64,000 bases of DNA from Pseudomonas brassicacearum (GCF_000585995.1 NZ_CP007410.1:5421430-5485429); one strand, 5' to 3'. Numbered from the stretch's first letter, positions 1-11,660 are shown. Notes: a model not told the origin generated them from the sequence alone. Numbers and translations: made by a program.

Positions 1-221
<221 letters not shown>

Positions 222-253
222 TGGCTGTACACCATCCGATGCTGTGATGAACC

Positions 254-378
254 TGTGGCGAGGGAGCTTGCTCCCGCTGGGGCGCGAAGCGGCCCTAATA
301 ACTCCCTGACAACCCGGTGGGTCTGACTGATCCAGGGGACTGCTGCGCAGCCCAGCGGGAGCAAGCTCCCTCGCCACA
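254..378. repeat. REPIN, GTGGCGAGGGAGC type
   Basis: Two inverted REP copies, TGTGGCGAGGGAGCTTGCTC on the left and its complement on the right, enclose a short spacer. The arms contain the inner palindrome GGGAGCTTGCTCCC. It lies between the convergent genes mltF and pdxJ. It is the first of seven elements of this family in the window. Confidence 0.9.
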
Positions 379-430
379 ATGGTTCAGGCAAGCCTTAGGT
401 GAGCAGCCACATTGGGTCCTGTGGCTGCGG

Positions 431-1174
431 TCAGGACTTCGCGGCAGCCAGGATCAGCGCCTTCATCTCCGCCACCGCCGACTTGAACCCGACGAACAGC
501 GCATGGGCCACCAGTGCATGGCCGATGTTCAGTTCGTTGATGCCCTTGATGGCCGCGACGGCTTCGACGTTGTGGTAGTGCAGGCCATGGCCGGCATTGA
601 CGATCAGGCCCTGGGCCAGGCCGAAGGCGACGCCGTCGGCCACTCGTTGCAACTCATCAGCGACGTCCGTGGGCGTTTCGGCATCGGCATAGCGACCGGT
701 GTGCAGTTCGATGGCCGGCGCGCCGACACGCTTGGCGGCGGCGATCTGCCGCTCGTCGGCGTCGATGAACAGCGACACTTCAGCACCGGTTTTTGATAGC
801 CGCTCCACCGCCAAGCTGATCCGTTCTTCCTGCCCGGCCACGTCCAGGCCGCCTTCGGTAGTCAATTCCTGGCGCGTCTCGGGCACCAGGCAAATATGCG
901 CCGGGCGAATGTGCTCGGCGAACGCCATCATTTCTTCGGTCACGCCCATTTCGAAGTTCATGCGGGTTTGCAGCACGTCCTTGAGCAGCAGCACGTCGCG
1001 CTCCTGGATGTGGCGACGGTCTTCACGCAAATGCACGGTGATGCCGTCGGCGCCCGCCTCTTCGGCGTCCAGTGCGGCCTTGACCGGATCCGGGTAGCGC
1101 GTTCCGCGGGCCTGGCGCAGGGTGGCAACATGGTCGATGTTCACGCCGAGAAGAATGCGATTGCTGGTGCTCAC
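431..1174 (-). CDS. pdxJ: Pyridoxine 5'-phosphate synthase
   Basis: PdxJ condenses 1-deoxy-D-xylulose 5-phosphate with 3-amino-2-oxopropyl phosphate to give pyridoxine 5'-phosphate in the DXP-dependent vitamin B6 pathway. The 247-residue protein has the family length and opens with the conserved segment [17 protein letters not shown], followed by [15 protein letters not shown] and, near the C-terminus, [12 protein letters not shown], which holds phosphate-site residues of this TIM barrel. I chose the GTG at 1172-1174 because an AGGAG ribosome site precedes it and the protein then starts just before the conserved core; the open frame extends 31 codons further upstream without homology. It is the last gene of the run lepA-lepB-rnc-era-recO-pdxJ, 49 bases after recO. 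Confidence 0.95.
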   Translation of the reverse strand: MSTSNRILLGVNIDHVATLRQARGTRYPDPVKAALDAEEAGADGITVHLREDRRHIQERDVLLLKDVLQTRMNFEMGVTEEMMAFAEHIRPAHICLVPETRQELTTEGGLDVAGQEERISLAVERLSKTGAEVSLFIDADERQIAAAKRVGAPAIELHTGRYADAETPTDVADELQRVADGVAFGLAQGLIVNAGHGLHYHNVEAVAAIKGINELNIGHALVAHALFVGFKSAVAEMKALILAAAKS

Positions 1175-1223
1175 GAAAAGGCTCCTGAATGGACAAATAG
1201 TCGGCCCACAGCATACGGGTTGA

Positions 1224-1913
1224 TCAGGGCTTGCGAAACAGCTCGCGGCTGACCAGCGGTCGACCACCCAGATGAACCGCCAGGGCCTGGCGCATCAGGC
1301 GCTTGGCTGCCGACAGCGCGCCCGGCGCACTCCAGTCGGCCTCGGCCATGGCCAGCAGCTCGGCGCCGTTGAACAGCCCGGGTTGCAGCAGGTAGACCTG
1401 CTCCAGGCCGGCATCCACCTGCAAGCGGTACAGACCGTCGGCGGCGATGGGTTCACCGTGCAGGTCGGTGTTCAGGGCAAAACCATAGCCGAGGTCGTCC
1501 AGCAGCCGCCATTCGAACGAACGCAGCAGCGGCTCCAGCGGACGACCTTCGGCCAGGGCCGACAGCGTGGCGGCGTAGTGATCGAAGACGGAGGGATGGG
1601 GATCTTCGGCGGGCAGCAGGCGGATCAGCAATTCATTGAGGTACAAGCCGCTGAACAACGCCTCGCCGTTGAGCCATGCCGCCACGCCATTGCTTTCCAT
1701 GCGCCCGACATTCTTCAACTCGCCCCGCCCGCGGAACTCGATTTCCAGCGGCACGAACGGCCGCGCCAGCGTCCCCGCCTTGCCCCGAGCCCCGCGCAAC
1801 ACCGCCCGCAAACGCCCTTGCGGCGTGAGGAAGTCCACCAGGGCGCTGCTTTCGCGATAGGCGCGGCTGTGGAGGACGTAGGCGGGTTGGGCGATGGGTT
1901 GGGTTGGGGACAT
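1224..1913 (-). CDS. recO: DNA repair protein RecO
   Basis: RecO works with RecR to load RecA onto SSB-coated single-stranded DNA in gap repair and also anneals complementary strands. The 229-residue protein has the N-terminal OB-fold segment ([21 protein letters not shown], about residues 10-30, then [12 protein letters not shown]) and the helical C-terminal half typical of the family. Like other pseudomonad RecO proteins it lacks the zinc-finger cysteines found in some bacteria. It lies between era and pdxJ; a REPIN occupies the era-recO gap, so cotranscription with era may be reduced. Confidence 0.93.
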   Translation of the reverse strand: MSPTQPIAQPAYVLHSRAYRESSALVDFLTPQGRLRAVLRGARGKAGTLARPFVPLEIEFRGRGELKNVGRMESNGVAAWLNGEALFSGLYLNELLIRLLPAEDPHPSVFDHYAATLSALAEGRPLEPLLRSFEWRLLDDLGYGFALNTDLHGEPIAADGLYRLQVDAGLEQVYLLQPGLFNGAELLAMAEADWSAPGALSAAKRLMRQALAVHLGGRPLVSRELFRKP

Positions 1914-1957
1914 CAGGGGCCTGAATATCAGAAGATATCGACTATAGAAGAGAGCCT

Positions 1958-2090
1958 TGTGGCGAGGGAGCTTGCTCCCGCTGGGCTGCGAAGCAGCCCC
2001 AGGTTCAGCGACTTCGTTCAGTCAGACACACCGCATTGCCTGATTTTACGACTGCTTCGCAGCCGAGCGGGAGCAAGCTCCCTCGCCACA
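1958..2090. repeat. REPIN, GTGGCGAGGGAGC type
   Basis: Complete inverted pair of REP arms in the 203-base era-recO gap. It interrupts what is otherwise a closely packed operon and would form a long stem in the transcript. Confidence 0.9.
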
Positions 2091-2116
2091 AAAGCCCGCC
2101 CACCATGATCTTGGGA

Positions 2117-3019
2117 TTACAGGTCGCCGTAACCCAACGACCGCAGCGCGCGCTCGTCATCGGACCAGCCGCCCTTCACCTTGACCCACAGGTTGAGCAT
2201 GATCTTGGAGTCGAACAGCAGCTCCATGTCCTTGCGCGCCTCGGTGCCGATGCGCTTGATGCGCTCGCCCTTGTCGCCAATGATGATTTTCTTCTGGCCG
2301 TCACGTTCGACGAGGATCAAGGCATGGATGTGCAGGGTCTTGCCCTGCTGCTTGAACTCTTCGATTTCCACGGTGATCTGGTACGGCAGCTCGGCGCCCA
2401 TCTGGCGCATGATTTTCTCGCGCACCAGCTCGGCGGCGAGGAAACGGCTGCTGCGGTCGGTGATCTGGTCTTCGGGGAAGAAGTGATCGTTTTCCGGCAG
2501 GTGCTCGGCAATCACTCGCTCCAGCGCGTCGAGGTTGTGACCGTGCTGGGCGGAGATCGGCATGATCTGGGCGTTCGGCAACTGTTCCTGCAACCAGGAC
2601 AGGTGCGGCATCAGCTCAGCCTTGTCTTCGATGCGGTCGGTCTTGTTCAGTGCCACGATCAGCGGACCGGTGACGTACTGGACACGCTCGAGGACCATCT
2701 GGTCTTCGTCGGTCCACTTGGTGCGATCGACCACGAAGATCACCACGTCGACGTCTTTCAACGCCGCCGAAGCGGTCTTGTTCATGTAGCGGTTAAGGGC
2801 CTTTTCGCCGCCCTTGTGCATGCCCGGGGTGTCGACGTAGATCGCCTGGACGGCGCCTTCGGTCTTGATGCCCAGCATGTTGTGGCGAGTGGTCTGGGGC
2901 TTGCGCGAGGTGATCGCGAGCTTCTGGCCCAGGATGTGATTCAGCAGCGTGGACTTGCCCACGTTCGGCCGGCCGACAATGGCGACATAGCCGCAGCGGG
3001 TGACGGTTGTATCAGTCAT
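2117..3019 (-). CDS. era: GTPase Era
   Basis: Era is an essential Ras-like GTPase that binds the 3' end of 16S rRNA and supports assembly of the 30S subunit. With the ATG at 3019 the protein is 300 residues. The G1 loop GRPNVGKST is at residues 16-24, and G3 DTPG and G4 NKTD follow. The C-terminal KH domain has the signature [10 protein letters not shown]. An in-frame extension of eight codons upstream is possible, but the chosen ATG overlaps the end of rnc by eight bases, the usual coupled arrangement of rnc and era. Confidence 0.95.
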   Translation of the reverse strand: MTDTTVTRCGYVAIVGRPNVGKSTLLNHILGQKLAITSRKPQTTRHNMLGIKTEGAVQAIYVDTPGMHKGGEKALNRYMNKTASAALKDVDVVIFVVDRTKWTDEDQMVLERVQYVTGPLIVALNKTDRIEDKAELMPHLSWLQEQLPNAQIMPISAQHGHNLDALERVIAEHLPENDHFFPEDQITDRSSRFLAAELVREKIMRQMGAELPYQITVEIEEFKQQGKTLHIHALILVERDGQKKIIIGDKGERIKRIGTEARKDMELLFDSKIMLNLWVKVKGGWSDDERALRSLGYGDL

Positions 3020-3701
3020 TGCCATTCTCCACGCCCAAGGCAATCAGTGCTGCGGCGGCCGCTACCTGTTCGGCAATACGACGACTCACACCCTGGCCCC
3101 GGCTTTTTTCATTCAATAAGACCACTTCGCATTCAACGAAGAAGGTTCGGCAATGCGGCTCACCCTGGATATCCACGACTTCGTAGCGTGGCAGCTCGCA
3201 ACTGCGTGATTGCAGGAATTCCTGCAACCGGGTTTTCGGATCCTTGTTGGTGTCCACCAGCGTCAGGCTGTCGATCTCGGAGGTCAACCAGGCCAGCACG
3301 CGCTCGCGCGCCATCTGCATGCCGGCGTCCAGGTAGATCGCGCCGATCAACGCTTCCAGGGCATCGGCCAGAATCGACTCGCGCCGGAAACCGCCGCTCT
3401 TCAATTCACCGGAGCCCAGGCGCAGGTAGTCGCCCAAGTCGAAACCACGGGCCAACACGGCCAGGGTCTCACCTTTTACCAATCGCGCGCGAAGACGCGA
3501 CAACTGGCCTTCGCGGGCCAACGGGAAACGCTCGAACAGCGCCTCGCCAGCCACGAAGTTGAGGATGGCATCACCGAGGAATTCCAGGCGTTCGTTGTTG
3601 CGCCCGGCAAAACTGCGGTGAGTGAGGGCCAGGACCATCAGTTCCTGGTCCTTGAAGGTGTAACCGAGCTGACGCTCGAGACGGCTGAGAGAAGCGCTCA
3701 C
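3012..3701 (-). CDS. rnc: Ribonuclease III
   Basis: RNase III cleaves double-stranded RNA and separates the rRNA precursors. The 229-residue protein starts at GTG and has the catalytic signature ERLEFLGDA at residues 37-45, a second acidic cluster ([14 protein letters not shown]), and a C-terminal double-stranded RNA binding domain ending in a helix rich in Ala. Its start overlaps the stop of a 39-codon ORF (cGTGA), and its end overlaps era, so translation across the three is probably coupled. RNase III often regulates its own mRNA; I see no clear processing stem here. Confidence 0.95.
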   Translation of the reverse strand: MSASLSRLERQLGYTFKDQELMVLALTHRSFAGRNNERLEFLGDAILNFVAGEALFERFPLAREGQLSRLRARLVKGETLAVLARGFDLGDYLRLGSGELKSGGFRRESILADALEALIGAIYLDAGMQMARERVLAWLTSEIDSLTLVDTNKDPKTRLQEFLQSRSCELPRYEVVDIQGEPHCRTFFVECEVVLLNEKSRGQGVSRRIAEQVAAAAALIALGVENGND

Positions 3702-3817
3702 GGTTTACCCACGCTGAGTTCGTGGCTGGTTTCCACCGCCACGGCGGCAAAGCGCCGTTGGCTTGGGACAATTAACGCTGTGTTCAAAAATGACGTCCTG
3801 ACTATCGTTGGCTTCAT
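3698..3817 (-). CDS. 39-residue ORF, possible relic of the DUF4845 gene usually placed between lepB and rnc
   Basis: A small frame begins at ATG 3815-3817 and its TGA overlaps the GTG start of rnc. The predicted peptide begins [10 protein letters not shown] and ends HELSVGKP. In P. aeruginosa the same slot holds a roughly 120-codon gene (DUF4845, membrane anchored) whose last strand resembles this ending. No membrane segment is left here. It may be a deletion remnant or simply a translational leader for rnc. There is no recognisable ribosome site, and expression is not established. Confidence 0.35.
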   Translation of the reverse strand: MKPTIVRTSFLNTALIVPSQRRFAAVAVETSHELSVGKP

Positions 3818-3855
3818 GCCTTCGGGCGCCTAGTGCAGGCTCCAGAAATGCATTC

Positions 3856-3876
3856 GGCGCTGTGTTCAACAGCGCC
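3856..3876 (-). terminator. Hairpin downstream of lepB
   Basis: GGCGCTGT and ACAGCGCC form an 8-bp stem with a 5-base loop, nine bases beyond the lepB stop. No U-run follows, so it is more likely a processing or attenuation hairpin than a full terminator. Half of it recurs as a 12-base direct repeat (CGCTGTGTTCAA) at 3776-3787. Confidence 0.4.
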
Positions 3877-3884
3877 GTGTGTGA

Positions 3885-4739
3885 TTACTTGATCAGGCCA
3901 ACCCGCGAGAAATTCGGCAGGTGGCTGAGTTTGGGTTCCGGCCAGCTCATCCAGACGGCGAAGGCCTTGCCGACGATATTCCGGTCGGGGACCATGCCCA
4001 GCATGTCCTTGGGAATGTTTGGATCATCCCAGTAACGGCTGTCGTTGGAGTTGTCGCGGTTGTCGCCCATCATGAAATAGTGCCCGGCGGGCACGGTCCA
4101 CGAACGGTCCGGCGTCGCGCGGTAGCGGCTCATTTCCTTGCGGATCAAGTGCTCGGCTTCGCCGAGTTTTTCCTGGTAGAGCTCAGCGCTGCCCAGCGTG
4201 CCCGGCTCGGAGCCGATCAGTTGTTCGGCCACCGATTCGCCATTGACGAACAGGCGCTTGTCGGCAGTGTAGCGAACCTTGTCGCCCGGCAGGCCGACCA
4301 CACGCTTGATGTAGTTGACGTTCGGGTCGCTCGGGAAGCGGAACACCATGACATCGCCGCGTTGCGGGTCACCGATCTCGATGACCTTTTTGTCGATCAC
4401 CGGCAGGCGGATCCCGTAGGAGAACTTGTTCACCAGGATGAAATCGCCCACGTCCAGGGTCGGCTTCATCGAGCCGGACGGGATCTGGAAGGGTTCCACC
4501 AGGAACGAGCGCAGCACCAGCACGATGAACAGCACCGGGAAGAACGACTTGCCGTACTCGACCAGCAGCGGTTCCTTGTTGAGCTTTTCGACCACCACAC
4601 CATCAGGCTGGCTGACGCTGCCCTGATAGGAGGCGATGGCCGCCCGGCGCCGAGGCGCCAGGAACAACAGATCAAGCAACGCCAACAGACCGCAGACGAA
4701 CACGGCGATAACCAGCAACAGCGGGAAATTTAGCGACAT
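3885..4739 (-). CDS. lepB: Signal peptidase I
   Basis: This inner-membrane serine protease removes Sec and Tat signal peptides. The 284-residue protein has two N-terminal membrane segments (about residues 4-27 and 66-80). The nucleophile lies in PSGSMKPTL (Ser90) and the general base Lys145 in NYIKRVVGLPGD. The box MMGDNRDNSNDSR follows in the C-terminal half. It lies five bases after lepA, the standard lepA-lepB pair. Confidence 0.95.
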   Translation of the reverse strand: MSLNFPLLLVIAVFVCGLLALLDLLFLAPRRRAAIASYQGSVSQPDGVVVEKLNKEPLLVEYGKSFFPVLFIVLVLRSFLVEPFQIPSGSMKPTLDVGDFILVNKFSYGIRLPVIDKKVIEIGDPQRGDVMVFRFPSDPNVNYIKRVVGLPGDKVRYTADKRLFVNGESVAEQLIGSEPGTLGSAELYQEKLGEAEHLIRKEMSRYRATPDRSWTVPAGHYFMMGDNRDNSNDSRYWDDPNIPKDMLGMVPDRNIVGKAFAVWMSWPEPKLSHLPNFSRVGLIK

Positions 4740-4744
4740 AGGAC

Positions 4745-6544
4745 CTAACTATCCAACCTGAGCACCGCAAGGAAGGCTTCCTGTGGAATTTCCACGTTAC
4801 CGACCTGCTTCATGCGTTTTTTACCGGCCTTTTGCTTTTCCAACAGCTTGCGCTTACGGCTGACGTCGCCGCCGTAGCATTTGGCCAATACGTTCTTTCT
4901 GAGCGCCTTGACGGTTGTACGCGCCACAATCTGCCCGCCAATGGCGGCCTGGATTGCCACGTCGAACATCTGCCGCGGAATCAGTTCCTTCATCTTCTCG
5001 GTCAACGCGCGACCTTTGTAGTGCGCGTTGTCACGGTGCACGATCAATGCCAGGGCATCGACCTTCTCACCGTTGATCAGCACATCCAGCTTCACCAGGT
5101 TAGCCGATTGGTAACGATCGAAATGATAGTCCAGCGAAGCATAGCCGCGACTGGTGGATTTCAGGCGATCGAAGAAATCCAATACCACTTCGTTCATCGG
5201 CAGGTCGTAGGTCACTTGGACCTGCGTGCCGAGGAACAGCATGTCGTGCTGCACGCCACGCTTCTCGATGCACAGGGTAATGACGTTGCCCAGGTGTTCC
5301 TGCGGCACAAGGATGTTGGCCCGCACGATCGGCTCGCGCATGTCCTCGATGGCCGACAGGTCCGGTAGCTTGGACGGGTTGTCGACGTAGATGGTTTCGC
5401 CGTTCTTGAGCAGCAGCTCAAAGATTACGGTCGGCGCCGTGGTGATCAGGTCCAGGTCGTACTCGCGCTCCAGGCGCTCCTGGATGATTTCCATGTGGAG
5501 CATGCCCAGGAACCCGCAACGGAAACCGAAGCCCAGGGCGTCGGAGCTTTCCGGGGTGTATTGCAGGGACGAGTCGTTCAGCGTCAGCTTTTGCAGGGCT
5601 TCGCGGAAGTCTTCGAAGTCGTCGGAGCTGACCGGGAACAGGCCGGCGTAGACCTGGGGCTGGATACGTTTGAAACCTGGCAGCACATCGACGTCGGGGG
5701 TGGAGCTCAAGGTCAGGGTGTCACCGACCGGCGCCCCGTGGATGTCCTTGATGCCGGCAATGATGAAGCCCACTTCACCGGCCTTCAGGTCAACGGTGGC
5801 GGAGTGTTTCGGATTGAATACACCGACGCTGTCCACCAGGTGGATCTTGCCGGTGGATTTGACCAGGATCTTGTCGCCCTTCTTCACGCGGCCATGGCGC
5901 ACGCGAACCAGGGAAACCACGCCCAGGTAATTGTCGAACCAGGAATCGATGATCAACGCTTGCAGCGGATCTTCGATGTTACCGGTCGGCGCGGGAATGG
6001 TCTGCACCAGGCGCTCGAGCACTTCGTCCACGCCCAGGCCGGTCTTGGCGCTGCAGGTGACCGCGTCGGTGGCGTCGATGCCGATGATCTTCTCGATTTC
6101 TTCCTTCACGCGGTCCGGATCGGCCTGGGGCAGGTCGATCTTGTTCAACACCGGCATGACTTCCAGACCCTGCTCGATGGCCGTGTAGCAGTTGGCAACC
6201 GACTGGGCCTCGACACCCTGACCGGCATCGACTACCAGCAACGCACCTTCACAGGCCGCCAGCGACCGGCTGACTTCATAGGTGAAGTCGACGTGGCCCG
6301 GGGTATCGATGAAGTTCAGCTGATAGGTAACGCCGTCGCGAGCCTTGTAATAGAGGGTAACGCTGTGGGCCTTGATGGTGATCCCGCGTTCACGCTCCAG
6401 GTCCATGGAGTCCAGGACCTGGGCTTCCATTTCACGCTCGGCCAGGCCGCCGCACATCTGGATGAAGCGATCGGCCAGCGTCGACTTGCCATGGTCAATG
6501 TGGGCGATGATGGAGAAATTGCGGATATGACTCAAATCACTCAC
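4745..6544 (-). CDS. lepA: Elongation factor 4 (LepA), back-translocating GTPase
   Basis: LepA is a ribosome-associated GTPase related to EF-G that acts in stalled translation and 30S biogenesis. The 599-residue length is typical. The P-loop [10 protein letters not shown] is at residues 14-23, the G3 DTPGH follows, and G4 is NKIDLP. The C-terminal specific domain contains [20 protein letters not shown], the basic tail unique to LepA. In other pseudomonads lepA follows mucD; here it follows a REPIN and lptG lies beyond it, so it must use its own promoter. Confidence 0.96.
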   Translation of the reverse strand: MSDLSHIRNFSIIAHIDHGKSTLADRFIQMCGGLAEREMEAQVLDSMDLERERGITIKAHSVTLYYKARDGVTYQLNFIDTPGHVDFTYEVSRSLAACEGALLVVDAGQGVEAQSVANCYTAIEQGLEVMPVLNKIDLPQADPDRVKEEIEKIIGIDATDAVTCSAKTGLGVDEVLERLVQTIPAPTGNIEDPLQALIIDSWFDNYLGVVSLVRVRHGRVKKGDKILVKSTGKIHLVDSVGVFNPKHSATVDLKAGEVGFIIAGIKDIHGAPVGDTLTLSSTPDVDVLPGFKRIQPQVYAGLFPVSSDDFEDFREALQKLTLNDSSLQYTPESSDALGFGFRCGFLGMLHMEIIQERLEREYDLDLITTAPTVIFELLLKNGETIYVDNPSKLPDLSAIEDMREPIVRANILVPQEHLGNVITLCIEKRGVQHDMLFLGTQVQVTYDLPMNEVVLDFFDRLKSTSRGYASLDYHFDRYQSANLVKLDVLINGEKVDALALIVHRDNAHYKGRALTEKMKELIPRQMFDVAIQAAIGGQIVARTTVKALRKNVLAKCYGGDVSRKRKLLEKQKAGKKRMKQVGNVEIPQEAFLAVLRLDS

Positions 6545-6596
6545 GGATCAACACTCAAAAAGGCTGCAGGCATGGCCCGCCGAAAAATAGCCGGGA

Positions 6597-6626
6597 ATTG
6601 TACCTGATACAGCGCGCAAGCGTCAC
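6597..6626 (-). promoter_or_regulatory. Candidate sigma-70 promoter of lepA
   Basis: On the minus strand GTGACG (6626-6621) and TACAAT (6602-6597) are separated by 18 bases, about 50 bases upstream of the lepA ATG. The -10 box matches the consensus at five of six positions and the -35 keeps TGAC. The placement fits a gene that has lost its usual upstream neighbour. Confidence 0.4.
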
Positions 6627-6647
6627 GTTCGCCTGTCGATGAGCTTC

Positions 6648-6772
6648 TGTGGCGAGGGAGCTTGCTCCCGCTGGGCTGCGAAGCGGCCCTCGATTTATCC
6701 GACACGGCGATATGTCAGGCAGGCTGTAGGGGACTGCTACGCAGTCCAGCGGGAGCAAGCTCCCTCGCCACA
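6648..6772. repeat. REPIN, GTGGCGAGGGAGC type
   Basis: Inverted pair of REP arms between the end of lptG and the start of lepA. It marks the right edge of the pdxJ-lepA block; the element at 254-378 marks the left edge. Confidence 0.9.
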
Positions 6773-6800
6773 GAAGCCTGCTCGCCACATTGAATTGAGG

Positions 6801-7862
6801 TCAACCCGCCCGGCGCAGCAGCCAGATCCCGGCCAATGCGCAGACAGCCGCGGGGACCAGCACTGCAAACAGCGGAGAGAAACCGAACACCAGGCTCGAT
6901 GGCCCGAGCAAATCCTGGGCAATGCGGAATGTGAAGCCCACCAGCACGCCGGTAAACACCCTCTGGCCAAGGGTCACCGAACGCAACGGGCCGAAGATGA
7001 AGGAAATCGCCATCAGCACCAGGGCGGCAGTGACCAGCGGTTGCAACACCTTGACCCAAAAAGCCAACCAGTAGCGGCCGTTGTTCAGGCCCTGGTCCGC
7101 CAGGTAGTGGATGTAGCCCCACAAACCGGTAATCGACAGGGACTCCGGCGCCATCACTACGGTGCTGAGCAGTTGCGGGCTGATCGACACCTCCCAACGT
7201 TCTTCCGGGGCGGCGACCACCTCGGTGCGCTTGTCATGGAACAGGGTGGTGGTGACATCGCTCAGCTGCCAGTGATCGTCGGCGAATTTGGCGCGCTTGG
7301 CGAAGCTCGACGACAGCATGTGCCGCTGATCGTCGAAGCGATAACGGGTCACGCCGTACAGAATACCGTTGGGCTGGACCGAGTTGATGTGGATGAACTC
7401 ATCGCCCTGGCGGTGCCACAGGCCGTGCTTGGCGCTTTGTGCATCACCGCCGCCCTGGGCCAGGGAACGGTTGGCCTGGGCGGTATTTTCAGTGGCCGGG
7501 GCGATGTATTCGCCGATCAGCACACCCACCAGCATCAGCACCAGCATCGGCTTCATCACCGCCCAGACGATCCGACCAATGGACACGCCAGCGGCGCGCA
7601 TGATGGTCAGTTCGCTGTTGCTGGCCAGGCTGCCCAGGCCGATCAGGCAACCGATCAGCGCGGCCATCGGCAGCATGTCGTACAAACGCCGCGGCGCTGT
7701 CAGCAGCACGTAGCTCAGGACGTCCGCCAGGGTATAGGTGTCGGTGACGTCGCTCATTTCATCGATGAAGGCAAACAGGGTCGCCAGGCCAAGAATGATC
7801 CCCAGCACGGCAAGAATCGCCATGAACACGCTGCTGCCGATGTAGCGATCGAGTTTAACCAC
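6801..7862 (-). CDS. lptG: LPS export ABC transporter permease LptG
   Basis: LptG pairs with LptF and the ATPase LptB to extract lipopolysaccharide from the inner membrane and push it along the Lpt bridge. The 353-residue protein opens with LDRYIGSSVFMAILAVLG and has the family architecture: three membrane segments, a periplasmic beta-jellyroll domain in the middle (about residues 130-260), and three more membrane segments at the C-terminus. It overlaps lptF by eight bases, so the pair is translationally coupled. Confidence 0.93.
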   Translation of the reverse strand: MVKLDRYIGSSVFMAILAVLGIILGLATLFAFIDEMSDVTDTYTLADVLSYVLLTAPRRLYDMLPMAALIGCLIGLGSLASNSELTIMRAAGVSIGRIVWAVMKPMLVLMLVGVLIGEYIAPATENTAQANRSLAQGGGDAQSAKHGLWHRQGDEFIHINSVQPNGILYGVTRYRFDDQRHMLSSSFAKRAKFADDHWQLSDVTTTLFHDKRTEVVAAPEERWEVSISPQLLSTVVMAPESLSITGLWGYIHYLADQGLNNGRYWLAFWVKVLQPLVTAALVLMAISFIFGPLRSVTLGQRVFTGVLVGFTFRIAQDLLGPSSLVFGFSPLFAVLVPAAVCALAGIWLLRRAG

Positions 7863-8985
7863 GGGCCACCTCCAGCGCGCTGCGACGACTGGCCAGCTTC
7901 AGGCGTAGCGGCTCCCAGTAGAGCAACCCCAGGCCGATGGCCAGGAAGATCGAATGCACCCACCACAAGCCGAGGGCCGGCGGGATCTTGCCTTTCTCCA
8001 ACGCACTGCGGGCGGAAATCAGGATGGTCAGGTAAGCCATATACAGAAGAATCGCCGGCAGCAGCTTGAGGAAACGGCCCTGGCGCGGATTGACCCGCGA
8101 CAGCGGGACCGCCATGAGGGTCACGATAAATACCAGCAGCGGCAGCGACAGGCGCCATTGCAGCTCGGTGCGGGCTCGGATGTCGTTGCTACCCAGCAGG
8201 CTGGCGGTGGGCATCGCGTCGCGGTCGGTGACTTCGTCGCTGACCTCGGGCTTGGGCAGCAACACGCCATAGGTGTCGTACTTGATGGCCCGGTAATCGG
8301 CCTGCCCCGGCTTGCCATCATAGCGATAGCCGTTTTCCAGGATCAGGTAGCGGTTGCCGTCGGGGTTGATTTCCTGCCGGCCCTTCTCGGCCACCAGTAC
8401 AGAGATACCGCGATCCTTTTTAGTATCGGAAGACAGGTTCTTTTGGGTAATGAAGACGCCCCCCAGGTCGACCCGGTCGTCCGAGAGCTGTTCGGTATAG
8501 GTGACGCGCGTACCGTCACGTAGCGCCTGGAAACGCCCCGGCACCAGGGTATCGAATTCGGTCATGGCGTCCTGCTGGTTGATCAGCAGCTGGAACTGGT
8601 TGGCGCCCTGGGGCGACAGGCTCAGGCTCAGCCAGGCCACCACCAACGCCACCAATGTGGCCGGGAACAGCGTGATACGAAACAGCCGCTGCTGGCTCAT
8701 GCCGGTGGCCGACAGCACGGTCATTTCACTGTCGAGGTACAAGCGGCCGTAGGCCAGCAAAATACCCAGGAACAACCCCAGTGGCAGGATCAGTTGCAGG
8801 AAGCCCGGCAGGCGGAACCCCATGATCAGGAACAGGGAGCCCGGGTCCAAGGCGCCGGAGGCCGCCTGGGCGAGGTATTTGATGAAGCGCCCGCTCATGA
8901 TGATGACCAGCAGCACGGCGCTGACGGCGCTTAGGGTCAACAGGACTTCGCGGGAGAGATAACGAAAGACGATCAAACCAGACAC
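7855..8985 (-). CDS. lptF: LPS export ABC transporter permease LptF
   Basis: Partner permease of LptG in the LptB2FG complex. The 376-residue protein begins with IVFRYLSREVLLTLSAVSAVLL, a membrane segment typical of the YjgP family, followed by the conserved GFRLPGFLQLILPLGLFLG stretch and YLDSEMTVL coupling region. The periplasmic jellyroll spans roughly residues 130-260, and three C-terminal membrane segments follow. It is the first gene of the lptFG operon, divergent from pepA across 305 bases. Confidence 0.93.
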   Translation of the reverse strand: MSGLIVFRYLSREVLLTLSAVSAVLLVIIMSGRFIKYLAQAASGALDPGSLFLIMGFRLPGFLQLILPLGLFLGILLAYGRLYLDSEMTVLSATGMSQQRLFRITLFPATLVALVVAWLSLSLSPQGANQFQLLINQQDAMTEFDTLVPGRFQALRDGTRVTYTEQLSDDRVDLGGVFITQKNLSSDTKKDRGISVLVAEKGRQEINPDGNRYLILENGYRYDGKPGQADYRAIKYDTYGVLLPKPEVSDEVTDRDAMPTASLLGSNDIRARTELQWRLSLPLLVFIVTLMAVPLSRVNPRQGRFLKLLPAILLYMAYLTILISARSALEKGKIPPALGLWWVHSIFLAIGLGLLYWEPLRLKLASRRSALEVARG

Positions 8986-10781
<1,796 letters not shown>

Positions 10782-10841
10782 CACCGATGACCGTCGTTGC
10801 CGCCACCTTCGGGGGGCGTCATCGGCGGCTCAGGAACTGCA

Positions 10842-11270
10842 ATGACCAAAGTCGATTTCTACATCCTGCCCAGCGCCGATCCATCGGCGCGGCTGGATTT
10901 TGCCTGCAAACTCACCGAAAAGGCCTGGCGCATGGGCCATCGCATCTACCTGCATTGCAGCGATGCCGCCCAGCGCGATGACCTCGATGCACGCCTGTGG
11001 GCCTTCAAGGGCGAAAGCTTCGTGCCCCATGGCCCGGCCGAAAGCGAACCCGAAGGGCTGATCGTGCTTGGGCTGGGGGATGACTGCGGTCAGCACCAGG
11101 ACCTGCTGGTCAACCTTGATCTGAAAGTGCCAGCTTTCGCCCAGCGCTTCGCCCGCGTGGCGGAAGTGGTGGTGGAAGACCCGGTCATCCGACAAGCCGC
11201 GCGGGAGAGTTTTCGTTTCTACCGCGAACAGGGCTATCCTCTGCAAGACCACCGTTTACAGCGACTCTGA
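10842..11270 (+). CDS. holC: DNA polymerase III chi subunit
   Basis: Chi links the clamp loader (through psi) to single-strand binding protein on the lagging strand. The 142-residue protein starts at MTKVDFYIL, the typical start, and has the alpha/beta nucleotide-binding-like fold with conserved GHRIYLHC, LWAFKGESFVPH and FRFYREQGYPL segments. The start at 10842 is preferred over the upstream ATG at 10797 because the added residues are low-complexity and unlike the family. It sits between pepA and a small conserved gene. Confidence 0.92.
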   Translation: MTKVDFYILPSADPSARLDFACKLTEKAWRMGHRIYLHCSDAAQRDDLDARLWAFKGESFVPHGPAESEPEGLIVLGLGDDCGQHQDLLVNLDLKVPAFAQRFARVAEVVVEDPVIRQAARESFRFYREQGYPLQDHRLQRL

Positions 11271-11277
11271 GCCTACG

Positions 11278-11643
11278 ATGGACACACCAAAACCACCGCA
11301 AAAACCCGCGCACCTGCTGGATGACCTCGAGTCGATCCGCCAGCTGCTCGGCGACGACAACCTGCAACCACCGCTGTTGACCGATACGGTGGAGCACGAC
11401 CTCGTGCACGACGAACAGATCCCACTGTTGTTCGAGCCGATCAACGGCCAGCCCGAACCCAAGCCCGCTGCCAAGCCCGAAACCAAAGGCCCCGACGCTC
11501 TGCTGCACCTGGACCGCGAATTGCGCGCCGCCGCGCAGCTGATCATGCAGGACGTCATCGACGACTTCGCCCCGCACATCGAGACCGAGATCAAGCGTCG
11601 GCTGGATGCACGGATGGAGCGGTTGCTCAGTCAGTACGAGTAA
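11278..11643 (+). CDS. Conserved hypothetical protein between holC and valS
   Basis: A 121-residue acidic protein of unknown function. It starts seven bases after holC and is probably cotranscribed. Residues 10-25 (HLLDDLESIRQLLGDD) look like a short amphipathic helix. A Pro/Lys-rich linker follows at about 58-70, and the C-terminal half (LHLDRELRAAAQLIMQDVIDD through MERLLSQYE) is a long charged helix. The two-helix-plus-linker layout and position beside holC suggest an adaptor linked to replication, but that is inference. The same slot is occupied in other pseudomonads. Confidence 0.75.
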   Translation: MDTPKPPQKPAHLLDDLESIRQLLGDDNLQPPLLTDTVEHDLVHDEQIPLLFEPINGQPEPKPAAKPETKGPDALLHLDRELRAAAQLIMQDVIDDFAPHIETEIKRRLDARMERLLSQYE

Positions 11644-11660
11644 CAGCACTCCCCCGCTTC

